Shown: positions 1 to 6,682, numbered from the stretch's first letter. The stretch: DNA of 6,682 nt from DATLAN01 sp035527455 (GCA_035527455.1 DATLAN010000510.1:1-6682), one strand, 5' to 3'. Translations and numbers: made by a program. Notes: generated from the sequence alone by a model not told the origin.

Positions 1-153
1 GCTGAAGCCCGAGAAGCTGACCGGCCCGCTGCCGCTGACGGTCACCGTGCCGTTGTTGAGAATCAACTGGTCGAAGGCCAGCAGACCGGCCGAATCGGAC
101 CGCAGCGTCGAATCGGCGTCGACCGTCACGTCCACGGCCGAGACGTCGGGCGT
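1..153 (-). other. Start of linker 6 (residues 2177-2227), cut by window edge
   Basis: Directly after LamG D the chain continues in the same frame with VDVTVDADSTLRSDSAGL, then LLAFDQLILNNGTVTVSG. This is the same entry motif that opens linkers 3, 4 and 5, so a further beta-solenoid linker, and probably another globular domain, is expected beyond position 1. No stop codon is seen. Confidence 0.65.
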
Positions 154-3100
154 CTCGGTGGCGTAGAGCATCGCGCTGATCTCCGAGGCGCTGAGGCCCC
201 GGTCGTAGATGTAGATGTCGTCCATTTGGACGTGGGCCCAATTGTCCATATTGGGCGCGTTGCCGGCGTTGTCGCTCGTATCGCGGGCACCGAAGACCAG
301 CACGCTGCCGCTGTCGTTGATGTTACCGGTCCGGTTCGTTCCGGCCAGCAGTTCACCGTCGACGTACAACTCCTGGCGCGAGCCATCATACGTCGCCACG
401 ACGTGGTGCCACTCGTCGGCACCGGCGTCACTGGGCGGTTCGGTCCACCAGTCGCCCCCGGCCCCTCGCATGGTAAAGACGATCCGGTCCTGCCAATTGT
501 CTCCTCTGCGGATCTGCCATCCCTGGCTGCCCTCGCCGTACTTGGAGACGAACGGATTCCAGTTGCCGTCGGGCCAGCCCTTCAACCAGAAAGCGACCGT
601 CATGCGGTCCACGTCGAAGGTATTCTGATTGGGGTCGGCGCCGTCGACGTTCGTGTCGACGGTGACGGCGTTGTTGCCGCCGCGGAAATCGATCGACTTG
701 CCGCCCGCCAGGCCGGCCGGAACGTCGGCGTCGGTAATCAGCGGGGTGCCGACCATGGCCGAGATATAACGCCCGTCCGCCTCGTCGACCGTGCCGTCGT
801 CGAAGGTCCACACTCCCAGCGCGCCTTCGGGGGCCACACCGGAGCCCATCAGGGCGCCCGGAAGAACGTCGCTGATCGCGGCCGTCCCGCCGGAGAGCCG
901 CAGTTGGGTCGAGTTGCCCCACGACTGGGAACCCTTGATCACCAGTTCGCCTCCGTTGACGTCGATGATCGCGTTGTCCAGTCCGGTGTTCGGGTCTTCG
1001 AGGGTCAGCGACCCGGAACCGGCCTTGCGGAAGGTGGCGTCGACCAGGTTGCCGGTGATCGGGCCCAACGTGACGTCCGTCTGCGGATCGAGGCCGACGA
1101 TCTTCCCGGAGGCCTCCCCAAGGATGTTGATCCCGGGAATCGTGGTCGCCGCGCCCGTGACGGTGACGATGCCTTCCTGCATATTCAGGCTCGGCAGCGT
1201 CGAGTCGAAGTCGGTCGAGGAGTTGATCGTGGAATCGGCGGTCACCGTCGCAACCAGCCCGCCGGCGTCCACCGGGGCCGCGGCCAGCCAATCGACCGCC
1301 GTCCAGAGGCCCTCCTGCTTCGCGGCGCCGGGCCGGACCCGCGTCCTGCCGGGCATCAGCGGCGTCCGGAACTGGATTTCCATCCCCGACCCGCCGCCGC
1401 CTTCCATGTGACCGAAGGCCACGAGGTACTCTTCATCCGCGAGCAAGCTGACGGTTTTCCAGTTGTGGTCGGTGTCCCAGGCGAGTTGTTCGCCATTGGC
1501 CGCCTGGAAGATGCCGTCCTGGTTGAGGTCCAGTAACATCACGGCACGATCGTCATCCTGCTCGATCTTGAACTGGTAGTTCCCGTCGCCGTGGGCGGCG
1601 GTGAAGGTGCCCAGGAAGAGGTTCTGGAAGTTGTCGTTTCGGGTGATTCCGGGAAGCGCGGCCCGCCACTCGCCGTCGTTATTGAAGTCCAGCCCGCGCG
1701 GGCCCTGGGTGAACAGGGACACCCCGGCCGGATCCACCGCCAGCAGGCCGCCGCTGGAACCGTTGGCGATGTCCTGCAGTTGGGAGTCGACATTCGCTTC
1801 CATATAGCCGTAATGGGTCAACGCGTTCGGGATGTCCATCAGACCGACCGTGCCGGGCAGGTCCAGTCGCCCGCCGGCCAACTCGATCGCCGAGTTCTGG
1901 TTGATCTCGGTCAGTCGCAGCGTGCCGCCGGGGCCGACCGCGATCGGGGCGCCGCTCAGGGCGTTCGCGTCCACCAGGTCCGTGACGCCGCCGTCTCGGA
2001 CGACCCAGGAGGCGTTGGCCATCCCCACGGGCGCCCAATCGACGATCAGCGGGGTGCCGCCCGAGCTACTCGTGTTGGTGATCGTCACCGGATAATCGTT
2101 GGCGTCGATCAGGCCGAACTGGACGGGACCGTTGATGTCGAGCGTCACGCCGAACGGCGTGTCGGGCGGATCGAGCGAACTGACGATCGCCGTGCCGTTG
2201 AACCCGGCGCCGGCACCGCCGCCGATGAACAACGTGCTGCCGTCGCCGAGCGTCAGCGGGCCGCCGGTCACGGCGACCTTGCTCGTCACGCCGCCGGCCG
2301 TGTCGGGCAGGACGGTGGTCGAGGCGAAGTTGATCCCGCCGCCGGCGCCCGTGGCCGTCAGAACGCCGTCGGCCGCGAAGGTCAACGGGCCGAAGTCGGC
2401 CTTGCCGTCGACCCGGGCGTCGAGCACCGAATCGGCCTCGACCGTCAGGAGCTTGTCGCTGAGGTCCAGGTCGCCCGGGGTCGAGATGTCCGGGACGACG
2501 CCGGCCAGGCCCTGGGCGTACAGTGCGGCCACTTCGGCCGGGGAGACTTCCCGGTCGAAGAGGTACAGTTCGTCCATCCGGCCGTCGAAGATGGCGTCGT
2601 TATAGTTGCTCCGGCCGATGTAGTTGTTCACGCGGGTGACCACGGCGGGCACGCTTCCGTCGGCCCAACTGGCGACCTGGTTTCCGTTGATGTAGATCCG
2701 CATGGTCGCCGCATTGGTCGGTCCGTCGTTGCAGGTGGCCACGATGTGCTGCCACTGGCCGGTGACCCAGGTGTTGTTCCAGTCCTTCGACTCGTTGCCG
2801 CCGAGCGTGTCGTCGAACTCCAAGCGGCCGTCGTCGCTGGTACCGCGACGGGCCAGCAGGATGTTGTCCACGCCCTGCCCGTTGCCGAAGTCGATGATCC
2901 GGGCCCAGTTGTTGAAGGTGTCGACGTTGACCCACGCGGAGACCGAGATGCCGCCGGTGAAGTCGGCGAAGCCGTCCGGCGCGTCGAGGTAGGTCCTGGT
3001 GCCGTCGTTGGAGTTCATGCCGCCGGGGAACTCCATGGCCTGGCCGGCAATGCCGTCGGGCGTAAACGCCACGGTCAGCGCGTCGGCGGGGTCGTTGTCG

Positions 3101-6100
3101 ATCATCGTGGCGTGCAGCCCGTGACCCGACCCGTCCAGCGCCACGGTCGCCGTGGCGGGATCCTCGGTGTTGAATCCCCAGTAAGCCAGCGGATAACCCA
3201 TCGGGAGGTTGGCCGCTTGAGTCAGGGTTTGCAGCGTGCCGCCGCGGAGGGTCGCCCCGGTGAGTCCTCCCCAGGCAGGCACGCCGCCCAATTGCATCGC
3301 GCCCTCTTCGACGATCAGCGTGGCGTTATCCAGTCCCTGGCTGGCCCCGCTAACGGTCGCCGTACCCAAGCCGATCTTGTTGATCGTCACCGCCGGCGAA
3401 TTCTGGGCGGTGATCGGGCCCAGCGCGGTCGCCGCGTCGGCCTGGATCGTGAACAATTGGGCCCCGTCCGGGAGCGTCGTGCTGGTGAACGTGGTCGGGG
3501 CGCCGGTGATGACCGTCGTGCCGTCGCCGACGGTCAGCGTGGTGAACGTGCCCGGGCTGCCGGCCATGGCGAACGTCCCGCCGTCGCCGATGGTCAACGG
3601 GCCGCCACTGACGGGCATTTCGGCGTTGATCCCGCCGGTCAATCCCGCAGAGACGTTCGTCGCAGTGAAGTTCACGCCCGTGGCCAGCCCCGTCACGCTC
3701 AGCGTGCTGTCGCCGGCGAACGTCAGGGCGCGGAAACTGCCCGTCTCCTCGGTCATCAAGTTGAGGGTGGAATCGCCGATCACGCTGATGTCCTGCGCGG
3801 CAAAATTGACGGCCGGCAGAAGCGCGTGGGGCCCGAGTCCCCCTCCGTAGAGTTCGTTGACCTGCTCGGCAGTCAAGACGCTCTCGTAGATCCGCAGATC
3901 ATCGAGCATGCCGGCGAACCCGTTTCCGTCCCATCGGCGTCCGATCGAAAGGTCGTTGGCGCCGGACCCCAAGAACCCCGCCCTGGCGGCGGTTCGGGTA
4001 TTGACGAGTTGGCCGTCCATATAGATGAGTTGCTGGTTGGTTGCCAGGTCGAAGGTGGTGGTCCAGAAGTGCCAATCTTCGATATTGTTGACCGCAGCGC
4101 TGTTGGAATAATTCTGGTCGTTGCCGTAGAACCCCTGGGTGAACTGGTTAGCGTCGCGGAAGCCGATCTGAAGAACTTGATCGTTGCCGGTGGTGTCTCC
4201 CTGCCCGATCACGAAGTCGCCGTTGGTCGTGTCTCTCTTGGCCCAGAAGGCCGTGGAGAAGGACTTGCTGGCCAGCAGGGGATCGCCGGCGGGGAACAGG
4301 ATATAGCTGTTTCCGTCGAGCTGCATGGCACCGCCTTGAATGCCATCTTCCGCCCAAGTGAGGTTGCCGTTGATCACGCCCACGCGTGCGCTGGCCGAAG
4401 AATCCACCGCCAGTGTGCCGGACGAATCGAAGTCGAGCCGCAGCACGGCGCCCGCGGGACCCTCGAGCGGGGCTAACTCGGCGCCCCAGCACTCCAACGT
4501 GCCGCCGGAAAGCTCGATGAGCGCGCCTCCCGTGGGAACCTCGCCGGTCAACTTGAGCACGCCCTCGGCCACGCTGAGCTTCGAGTTGGGCCCCATGTTG
4601 GTCAGGTGGCTGCCGGCGTTCGACAGCGGCCAGGTCCCCGCGCCGACCTTGGCGACGACCAGATCCTGGATCCCGCCGCCGTTGATCGCGCCGAAATCGA
4701 CAGTCGCCGAGCCGTCGAAACCGACTTGGGCCGCGGGGCCGACGATCGTCACGCCCTTGCTGAAATCGGCCTGGCCGGTGGCGAGCACCTGGGCGCCGTC
4801 GTGGATGGCGACCGAGTCGGCGAAGATGTTCCCGGTGCCGGTGACCGAGAGGGTCGCATTGTCGCCGATGGTGACCGGGGCCAGGAAGAAGCCCTCGGTT
4901 CCGCCCACCGAGAGCGTACCGCCGGCGCCGATGACGACCGTCTCGGAGAAGGTGGCTTCTCCGCCGCCCAACGCAAGCAGACCGCCGGGGCCGATGGTGA
5001 CGGGCACGACGATTTCAGACCCGAAGCCGTCGAGGATCAACTGGCCGCCCGGCAGGTCGCCCGACGCGCCGAGGACGTTGACGGGCAATGCGAGCGACGT
5101 GGAGTCCGCCCTGGAGTGCAGGACGCCGCCGGCCTTGATCAGGACCTGCGGGTTCGGATCGTTCGTCGCCTCGAAGACCGGTCCGTAGCCGTCCAGCGTC
5201 AGCCGGGCGCCTTCCTCGACCACGGTGTTGCCGAAGTCGGTGATGATCCCGAGGTTGACGCCGCCGTCGCCGGTGACCGACGTACCGCCCGTGAAGTTGA
5301 CCTGGGTCGCTCCTCCAGTAATGCCCAGCGTTCCGTTTTCCACGGTCAACGAGCCGAAGGTGGCCACGGAATTGGCAGCCACGCGGAGCCCGGAATTTTC
5401 GGTCACGGTAAAATTGCGGTTGGGCATGTTGATCGGGCCCGTGCCCGTGAGTTCTCCGAACTGGCCGGCGGCCACCTGGGCGATCTCTGCCTCGGAAAGC
5501 GCGCGGTCGAAGATGACGAGGTCGTCGAGCATCCCGTCGTAGTAATTCGCGTCTCCTTCACTACCGAGGAAGAAAACATCGATCCCGTCCAGTTTCCGGT
5601 ACCTGCCGGTGGCGCTGTGCCACTGGACCCCGTTGAGGAACATCTTTTGTTCGCCGGTGATCGTGTCCTTGGTGAAGGCCCAATGGTTCCACTGGCCCGC
5701 GAAATCGGTCAGATTGGCGACCTGATTCGAGCGGTCGTTACAGCAACTATCGGCCCCGCCGGCGTCCCAATAGACGTTACTGTTGCTCCACGGCAGGTGG
5801 CTGCCCACGGCCCTCGCGCCGCCCACGCCGCCGATCTTGCCCTGGAAAGTCGTTTGGTTCCGCGGCTGTGTCGTGTCGCCATATACCCACAGCGCGACGG
5901 TGATGGCGTCCCCAACGGTTGTGAACGCGGAACCCGGGATAACCACTTGACCATTCGCGTCGAAATCGAGCACCCATCCACGGACGGGATCGTTCACCCA
6001 CTCCGCCCCGGCGATCACCCCGTCGTTGCCCCCTGCGCTATCGGCAAGGGTGTTCCCCGAGCCACCCAACCACTGGCCGACCGCGTCGTAGGGGCCGGGA

Positions 6101-6681
6101 GCAAGGGTGCCCGTGGCGCCGCTGATCTCCAGCATGCCGCCGGAGAAGACCACGTTGTTCGATCCGGCCCAAGCCCCCTCGCCGATCATCGTCATCGTGC
6201 CTTCGTGGACGTCCATGACGGCCTTGGTCATGCTGTTCGCCGCGAACGTGCCGGCCGTCGCCATAAAACGCCCCTGGCCGCCCTTGGCGAAGTTGAACGA
6301 CGCGGCCGTCACCGCCGAGCCGTTGATGCCGGTGCCGAAATTCACGTTGCCCGCCGGGGTAGCGATTCCCACGGCGGTCGCGGTGGGGTCGATGGTCACG
6401 CCGGCCAGGTTCACGGGACCGTTGCCCCCGATGGAAAAGATGCCGCCCTTGAGCAAGACGTTGCCGGTGATCGTGGTGTTCCCATCCGGCGCGATACCGG
6501 CCACCGTATAACCTTCCCCGTCGATCGTCGCCGACGCGAACGTGATCGGCTTGTCGAACGCGGAGTTGACCGTCAACACGCCGGACTTCGCGGTGAACGC
6601 GCCGAGGTTCATCGCCGAGGTGCTCTCGGAAACCAGTTCCGAGTCGGCACCGTCCATCAGCACGGGAAAACCGGCGACGTT
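1..6681 (-). CDS. Giant modular LamG/PA14/PATR-repeat surface protein, partial at both ends
   Basis: One minus-strand frame stays open for 2,227 codons across the whole window; neither initiation nor stop codon is present, so both termini lie outside. The translation contains four LamG-like (concanavalin A-like lectin/glucanase fold) domains at residues 198-407, 746-945, 1161-1393 and 1954-2176, and one PA14-like domain at 1623-1774. They are separated by Gly/Thr/Val/Asp-rich beta-solenoid-like linkers with PATR-type elements. Very few cysteines are visible (a Cys-Cys pair at 313-314 and scattered singles), and no transmembrane segment or signal peptide lies in this portion. Proteins of this style are known as exported, probably cell-surface or extracellular proteins, notably in Planctomycetota. 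LamG and PA14 families commonly bind carbohydrate or protein ligands, often with calcium; binding here is inferred. No glycosidase, protease or other catalytic signature was recognised. The anchoring or secretion signals that would settle export (signal peptide, PEP-CTERM, autotransporter barrel, type IX tail) would lie outside the window. Coding nature is near certain; the function is a guess. Confidence 0.93.
154..822 (-). other. LamG-like domain D (residues 1954-2176)
   Basis: The domain opens with ALGVWTFDDGTVDEADG, the usual LamG start with a W-x-F-D-D. It continues with GKSIDFRGGNNAVTVDT, DRMTVAFWLKGWPDGNW, the VSKYGEGSQGWQIRR strand, DEWHHVVATYDGSRQELYVD and the closing HVQMDDIYIYDRGLSASEISAML. 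It has all family landmarks, including the W-H-H-V strand and the D-D-x-Y-I-Y-D-R-x-L-S signature. A Trp-rich loop (GAGGDWWTEPP) lies in the middle. The chain then runs into the next linker at the edge of the window. Ligand unknown. Confidence 0.92.
823..1359 (-). other. Beta-rich linker 5 (residues 1775-1953)
   Basis: This 179-residue linker connects the PA14-like domain to LamG D. A short hinge (LWTAVDWLAAAPVDAGG) leads to the entry motif VTADSTINSS, then LNMQEGIVTVTGAATTI and a strand region VTLGPITGNLVDATFRK. It closes with PATR-like element 4. It is the shortest complete linker in the window and lacks the long block of linkers 3 and 4, though the LGPIT stretch before the PATR element is shared with linker 3. 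Confidence 0.62.
868..1026 (-). repeat. PATR-like element 4 (residues 1886-1938)
   Basis: A 53-residue element starting KAGSGSLTLEDPNTGLDNA, followed by IIDVNGGELVIKGSQSWG and LRLSGGTAAISD. Ser replaces Thr in the K-x-G-x-G-T/S signature. GLDNA is at the same position as in copy 3. It ends 15 residues before LamG D. Confidence 0.72.
1360..1815 (-). other. PA14-like domain (residues 1623-1774)
   Basis: A globular domain stands here where the repeat pattern would predict LamG. Visible motifs are GLDFNNDGEWRAALPG, NLFLGTFTAAHGDGNYQFKI, EQDDDRAVMLLDLNQDGIF, NWKTVSLLADEEYLVAFGH and GGGGSGMEIQFRTP. They follow PA14 order: a w-x-G-x-f/F-T-a strand, G-x-Y-x-F entering an x-D-D-D-x-x-v/w strand, a buried D-x-N-x-D-G turn, a L-x-x-G/D-x-x-Y-x-v strand and a final G-G-x-x-x-x-x-x-x-P edge. 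PA14 domains are known carbohydrate-binding or protein-interaction modules in exported proteins. The Asp-rich turns (DFNNDG, DLNQDG) look like calcium-binding loops; that is inference. The N-terminal border is approximate, because residues 1623-1650 may belong to the linker. Confidence 0.7.
1816..2502 (-). other. Beta-solenoid linker 4 (residues 1394-1622)
   Basis: This 229-residue linker connects LamG C to the PA14-like domain. It starts LDLSDKLLTVEADSVLDA, continues with the block shared with linker 3, then less regular beta segments (TIVSSLDPPDT-like turns, GVTLDINGPVQFGLIDA, YPVTITNTSSSGG). It ends with a coil-like tail, IAVGPGGTLRLTEINQNS and IELAGGRLDLPG. That tail resembles the second half of a PATR element, but the opening K-x-G-x-G signature is missing. 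This is the only complete linker in the window without it, and the only one leading to a non-LamG domain. Confidence 0.62.
2230..2451 (-). repeat. Paralogous 74-residue linker block, copy 2 (in linker 4)
   Basis: This block runs from LLTVEADSVL to LTLGDGSTL (residues 1411-1484). It aligns without gaps to the block at 3571-3792 with 30 of 74 positions identical by hand count. It lies soon after LamG C, just as copy 1 lies soon after LamG B, so the LamG-plus-linker unit rather than the linker alone may have been duplicated. Confidence 0.72.
2503..3201 (-). other. LamG-like domain C (residues 1161-1393)
   Basis: The domain opens with the standard LamG start LAYWGFNTED and DGSGHGLHATM (family pattern: a-x-W-x-F-d-e, then D-x-S-G-n-G-x-x-g). 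It continues with AGQAMEFPGG, the TGGISVSAWVNVDTF strand, WARIIDFGNG, the GQWQHIVATCNDG strand, the MRIYINGNQVASWADG hairpin and NNYIGRSNYNDAIFDGRMDE followed by LYLFDREVSPAEVAALY. This is the most canonical of the four copies, with every conserved landmark present. At 233 residues it is slightly long because of the loop around LDAPDGFADF. It sits between linkers 3 and 4 of the same polypeptide. Carbohydrate or protein binding is a family-based inference. Confidence 0.92.
3223..3378 (-). repeat. PATR-like element 3 (residues 1102-1153)
   Basis: A 52-residue element starting KIGLGTATVSGASQGLDNA, then TLIVEEGAMQLGG and TLRGGTLQTL. It carries the PATR hallmark K-x-G-x-G-T followed by a V/L-S-G turn and the G-G-T-L ending. 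The GLDNA tract is shared with copy 4 at the same place. It ends 7 residues before LamG C. Confidence 0.72.
3571..3792 (-). repeat. Paralogous 74-residue linker block, copy 1 (in linker 3)
   Basis: This block runs from DISVIGDSTL to LTIGDGGTF (residues 964-1037). It aligns gaplessly over 74 residues with the block at 2230-2451; counting by hand gives 30 identical positions. Conserved landmarks are V-x-x-D-S-x-L, L-T-F-A-x-D, G-x-N-F-x-x-T and G-G-P-L-T-x-G-D-G. Equal length and shared order point to internal duplication. Confidence 0.72.
3847..4446 (-). other. LamG-like domain B (residues 746-945)
   Basis: The domain opens with VLRLDFDSSG and has the GAMQLDGNSYILFP strand, a classic LamG segment where the ligand (often the whole molecule's surface) faces Leu/Tyr-Ile. 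Then come the FSTAFWAKRDTT strand, EDWHFWTTTFD, the LIYMDGQLVNTRTA hairpin and NDLSIGRRWDGNGFAGMLDD followed by LRIYESVLTAEQVNELY. All main landmarks of the bacterial LamG fold are present in the normal order, and the 200-residue length is normal. The usual D-R of the closing motif is replaced by E-S (YESVL). Ligand unknown. Immediately downstream the chain passes into linker 3. Confidence 0.88.
4483..4650 (-). repeat. PATR-like element 2 (residues 678-733)
   Basis: A 56-residue element beginning KVGAGTWPLSNAGSHL, with KLSVAEGVLKLTGE and ending LIELSGGTLECWG. It matches the PATR layout (K-x-G-x-G-T-W/L-x-L-S, then s-x-L-x-V-x-x-G-x-L-x-L-x-G, then S-G-G-T-L) closely. It ends 12 residues before LamG B. 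PATR elements are known from passenger domains of exported autotransporter-like proteins; here they appear to serve as beta-rich spacers. Confidence 0.7.
4690..5001 (-). repeat. Five tandem ~21-residue beta-solenoid coils (residues 561-664)
   Basis: Five consecutive units of 20-21 residues (about 63 bp) are visible, starting VTIGPGGLLALGG, VVIGAGGTLSVGG, VTIGDNATLSVTG, VAIHDGAQVLATG and VTIVGPAAQVGFDG. The pattern is V-[TVA]-I-G-x-[GD]-x-x-L-x-[VL]-x-G, then a 7-8-residue connector with an aromatic (Phe in ATFSE, GFFLAP, IFADS, ADFSKG). This spacing is close to one turn of a right-handed beta-helix. The DNA copies have diverged, so the repetition shows much better in protein than in bases. 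Confidence 0.75.
5461..6090 (-). other. LamG-like domain A (residues 198-407)
   Basis: This is a concanavalin A-like jelly-roll (LamG / Laminin_G_3 type) domain. It opens with AVGQWLGGSGN, where family members usually have a W-x-F/L-D/G motif. It has the central strand ITVALWVYGDTT (Trp 265), the GQWNHWAFTKD strand (Trp 331 and Trp 334), the KMFLNGVQWH hairpin (family pattern: L/Y-x-x-G-x-x) and the closing MLDDLVIFDRALSEAEI motif (Asp 386, Asp 387). The closing D-D-x-x-I/L-Y/F-D-R-x-L-S-x-x-E-I signature is diagnostic of bacterial LamG repeats. The domain differs from the other three in its middle: an Asn/Ser/Trp-rich segment (SHLPWSNSNVYWDAGGAD) is followed by adjacent cysteines at 313-314. 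This variant resembles a LamG subtype I associate with planctomycete proteins. Ligand unknown; sugar or calcium binding is inferred from the family. Confidence 0.85.
6091..6681 (-). other. Beta-solenoid-like linker 1 (residues 1-197), N-terminal edge of window
   Basis: This stretch of the giant protein precedes LamG domain A and is cut by the window edge. It is rich in Gly, Ala, Thr and Val with short alternating beta-type segments such as SGVLTVNSAF, TTITGNVLLKGGIFSIGG and VNLAGVTIDPTATAVGIA, each ending in a Gly or Asn turn. This is the look of autotransporter passenger or right-handed beta-helix sequence. Its last third is a PATR-like element, listed separately. No enzymatic motif is visible. 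The fold is inferred from composition and turn spacing only. Confidence 0.6.
6121..6285 (-). repeat. PATR-like element 1 (residues 133-187)
   Basis: A 55-residue segment opening with KGGQGRF and followed by MDVHEGTMTMIG and VFSGGMLEIS. It fits the pattern of autotransporter-associated beta-strand repeats (PATR: K-x-G-x-G-T, then a hydrophobic strand, then G-t-L or G-m-L). It is the most divergent of the four copies, with Arg where Thr is usual after the second glycine. It ends 10 residues before LamG domain A, a placement repeated by the other copies. Recognition is by eye, so the family assignment is moderate. Confidence 0.5.
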
Positions 6682-6682
6682 C

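Larger units (their letters stand above)
3202..3846 (-). other. Beta-solenoid linker 3 (residues 946-1160)
   Basis: This 215-residue linker joins LamG B to LamG C. After a short proline-containing turn it enters with DISVIGDSTLNL, then RALTFAGDSTLSVTG, NFTATNVSAGLTGG and VSGGPLTIGDGGTF, followed by two more solenoid-like coils (TTLTVGDGTTVITG and FTSTTLPDGAQLFTI). It closes with the PATR-like element listed separately. Its first 74-residue block (3571-3792) aligns without gaps to a block of linker 4. No catalytic residues were recognised; a spacer or stalk role is inferred. Confidence 0.65.
4447..5460 (-). other. Beta-solenoid linker 2 (residues 408-745), longest linker in the window
   Basis: This 338-residue region connects LamG A to LamG B. 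It starts with INMPNRNFTVTENSGLRV, matching the V-x-x-D-S-T-L entry motif of later linkers with Asn in place of Asp. It continues as a run of short beta segments with Gly/Asn turns (FGSLTVENGTLGITGG, VVEEGARLTLDGYG, QLILDGFGSEIVVPV). Its centre is a regular stack of five coils of about 21 residues, and its end is a PATR-like element; both are listed separately. Such sequence is typical of right-handed beta-helices in secreted bacterial proteins. Structural assignment is inference from periodicity; no catalytic polygalacturonase-like Asp cluster was seen. Confidence 0.65.

Noticed and set aside
428..1291. Minus-strand open frame of 287 codons in another phase
   Set aside because: Its translation is an Arg/Gly/Asp-rich low-complexity sequence typical of a shifted reading of GC-rich DNA, and it overlaps the in-frame LamG D and linker 5.
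226..1536. Plus-strand open frame of 436 codons
   Set aside because: Same antisense phase as the one above, ending at 1534-1536 opposite a TTA leucine codon. It has no domain signature, while the minus strand encodes the PA14-like domain and LamG D here.
1591..4476. Plus-strand open frame of 961 codons
   Set aside because: It is the exact antisense of the real frame (codon against codon). Stops there would need TTA, CTA or TCA codons in the true gene, which are rare in GC-rich DNA; it ends at 4474-4476 where the true gene uses TTA for leucine. Its translation is Arg/Gly/Val/Asp-rich without recognisable domains.
4340..5188. Plus-strand open frame of 282 codons
   Set aside because: Pro/Ser/Thr-rich translation with no domain; it lies opposite the regular solenoid coils and PATR-like element 2 of the true frame.
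198..6090. LamG domains as catalytic glycoside hydrolases (GH16-like)
   Set aside because: The fold is related, but I saw no E-x-D-x-x-E type catalytic motif in any of the four copies, so only a binding role is suggested.
1..6682. CRISPR array, tRNA, insertion sequence, promoter or terminator
   Set aside because: No direct-repeat/spacer pattern, cloverleaf, transposase, inverted-repeat ends or AT-rich intergenic gap was seen. The repeated-looking GC-rich phrases come from the Gly/Thr/Val-rich coding repeats.

Overview
The whole window lies inside one very large protein-coding gene on the minus strand. Read from 6681 down to 1 (codons occupying positions 3k+1 to 3k+3), the frame is open for 2,227 consecutive codons, with no stop, no start that looks genuine and no intergenic gap. 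Both ends of the gene are therefore outside the window. I translated the full frame by hand, and recognisable domains fall in this same frame from end to end, which rules out the many shorter open frames on either strand.

The product is a modular, secreted-type surface protein. From N to C in the window it reads: beta-rich linker (res. 1-197); LamG-like domain A (198-407); long linker with a stack of about 21-residue repeats (408-745); LamG B (746-945); linker (946-1160); LamG C (1161-1393); linker (1394-1622); PA14-like domain (1623-1774); linker (1775-1953); LamG D (1954-2176); start of another linker (2177-2227). Residue numbers count from the first complete codon in the window, not from the true N-terminus. 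Linkers are Gly/Thr/Val/Asp-rich and look like beta-solenoid or autotransporter-passenger sequence. Four carry a 52-56-residue PATR-like element beginning K-x-G-x-G, each placed 7-15 residues before the next LamG domain. Five linkers open with a variant of V-x-x-D-S-T-L shortly after the preceding globular domain. The gene thus appears to be built by repetition of a LamG / solenoid / PATR unit, with a PA14-like domain in one slot.

The GC-rich coding sequence, the near-absence of cysteine and the combination of concanavalin A-like (LamG) domains, PATR repeats and a PA14-like domain in a giant exported protein are typical of Planctomycetota, with Verrucomicrobiota and related groups as alternatives. 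This is an inference from protein style; no taxonomic marker is present. A role in carbohydrate or surface binding (adhesion, polysaccharide capture, cell-surface layer) is the reasonable guess. No catalytic motif was recognised. I see no RNA genes, mobile elements, CRISPR arrays, promoters or terminators, as expected for a window internal to one gene.
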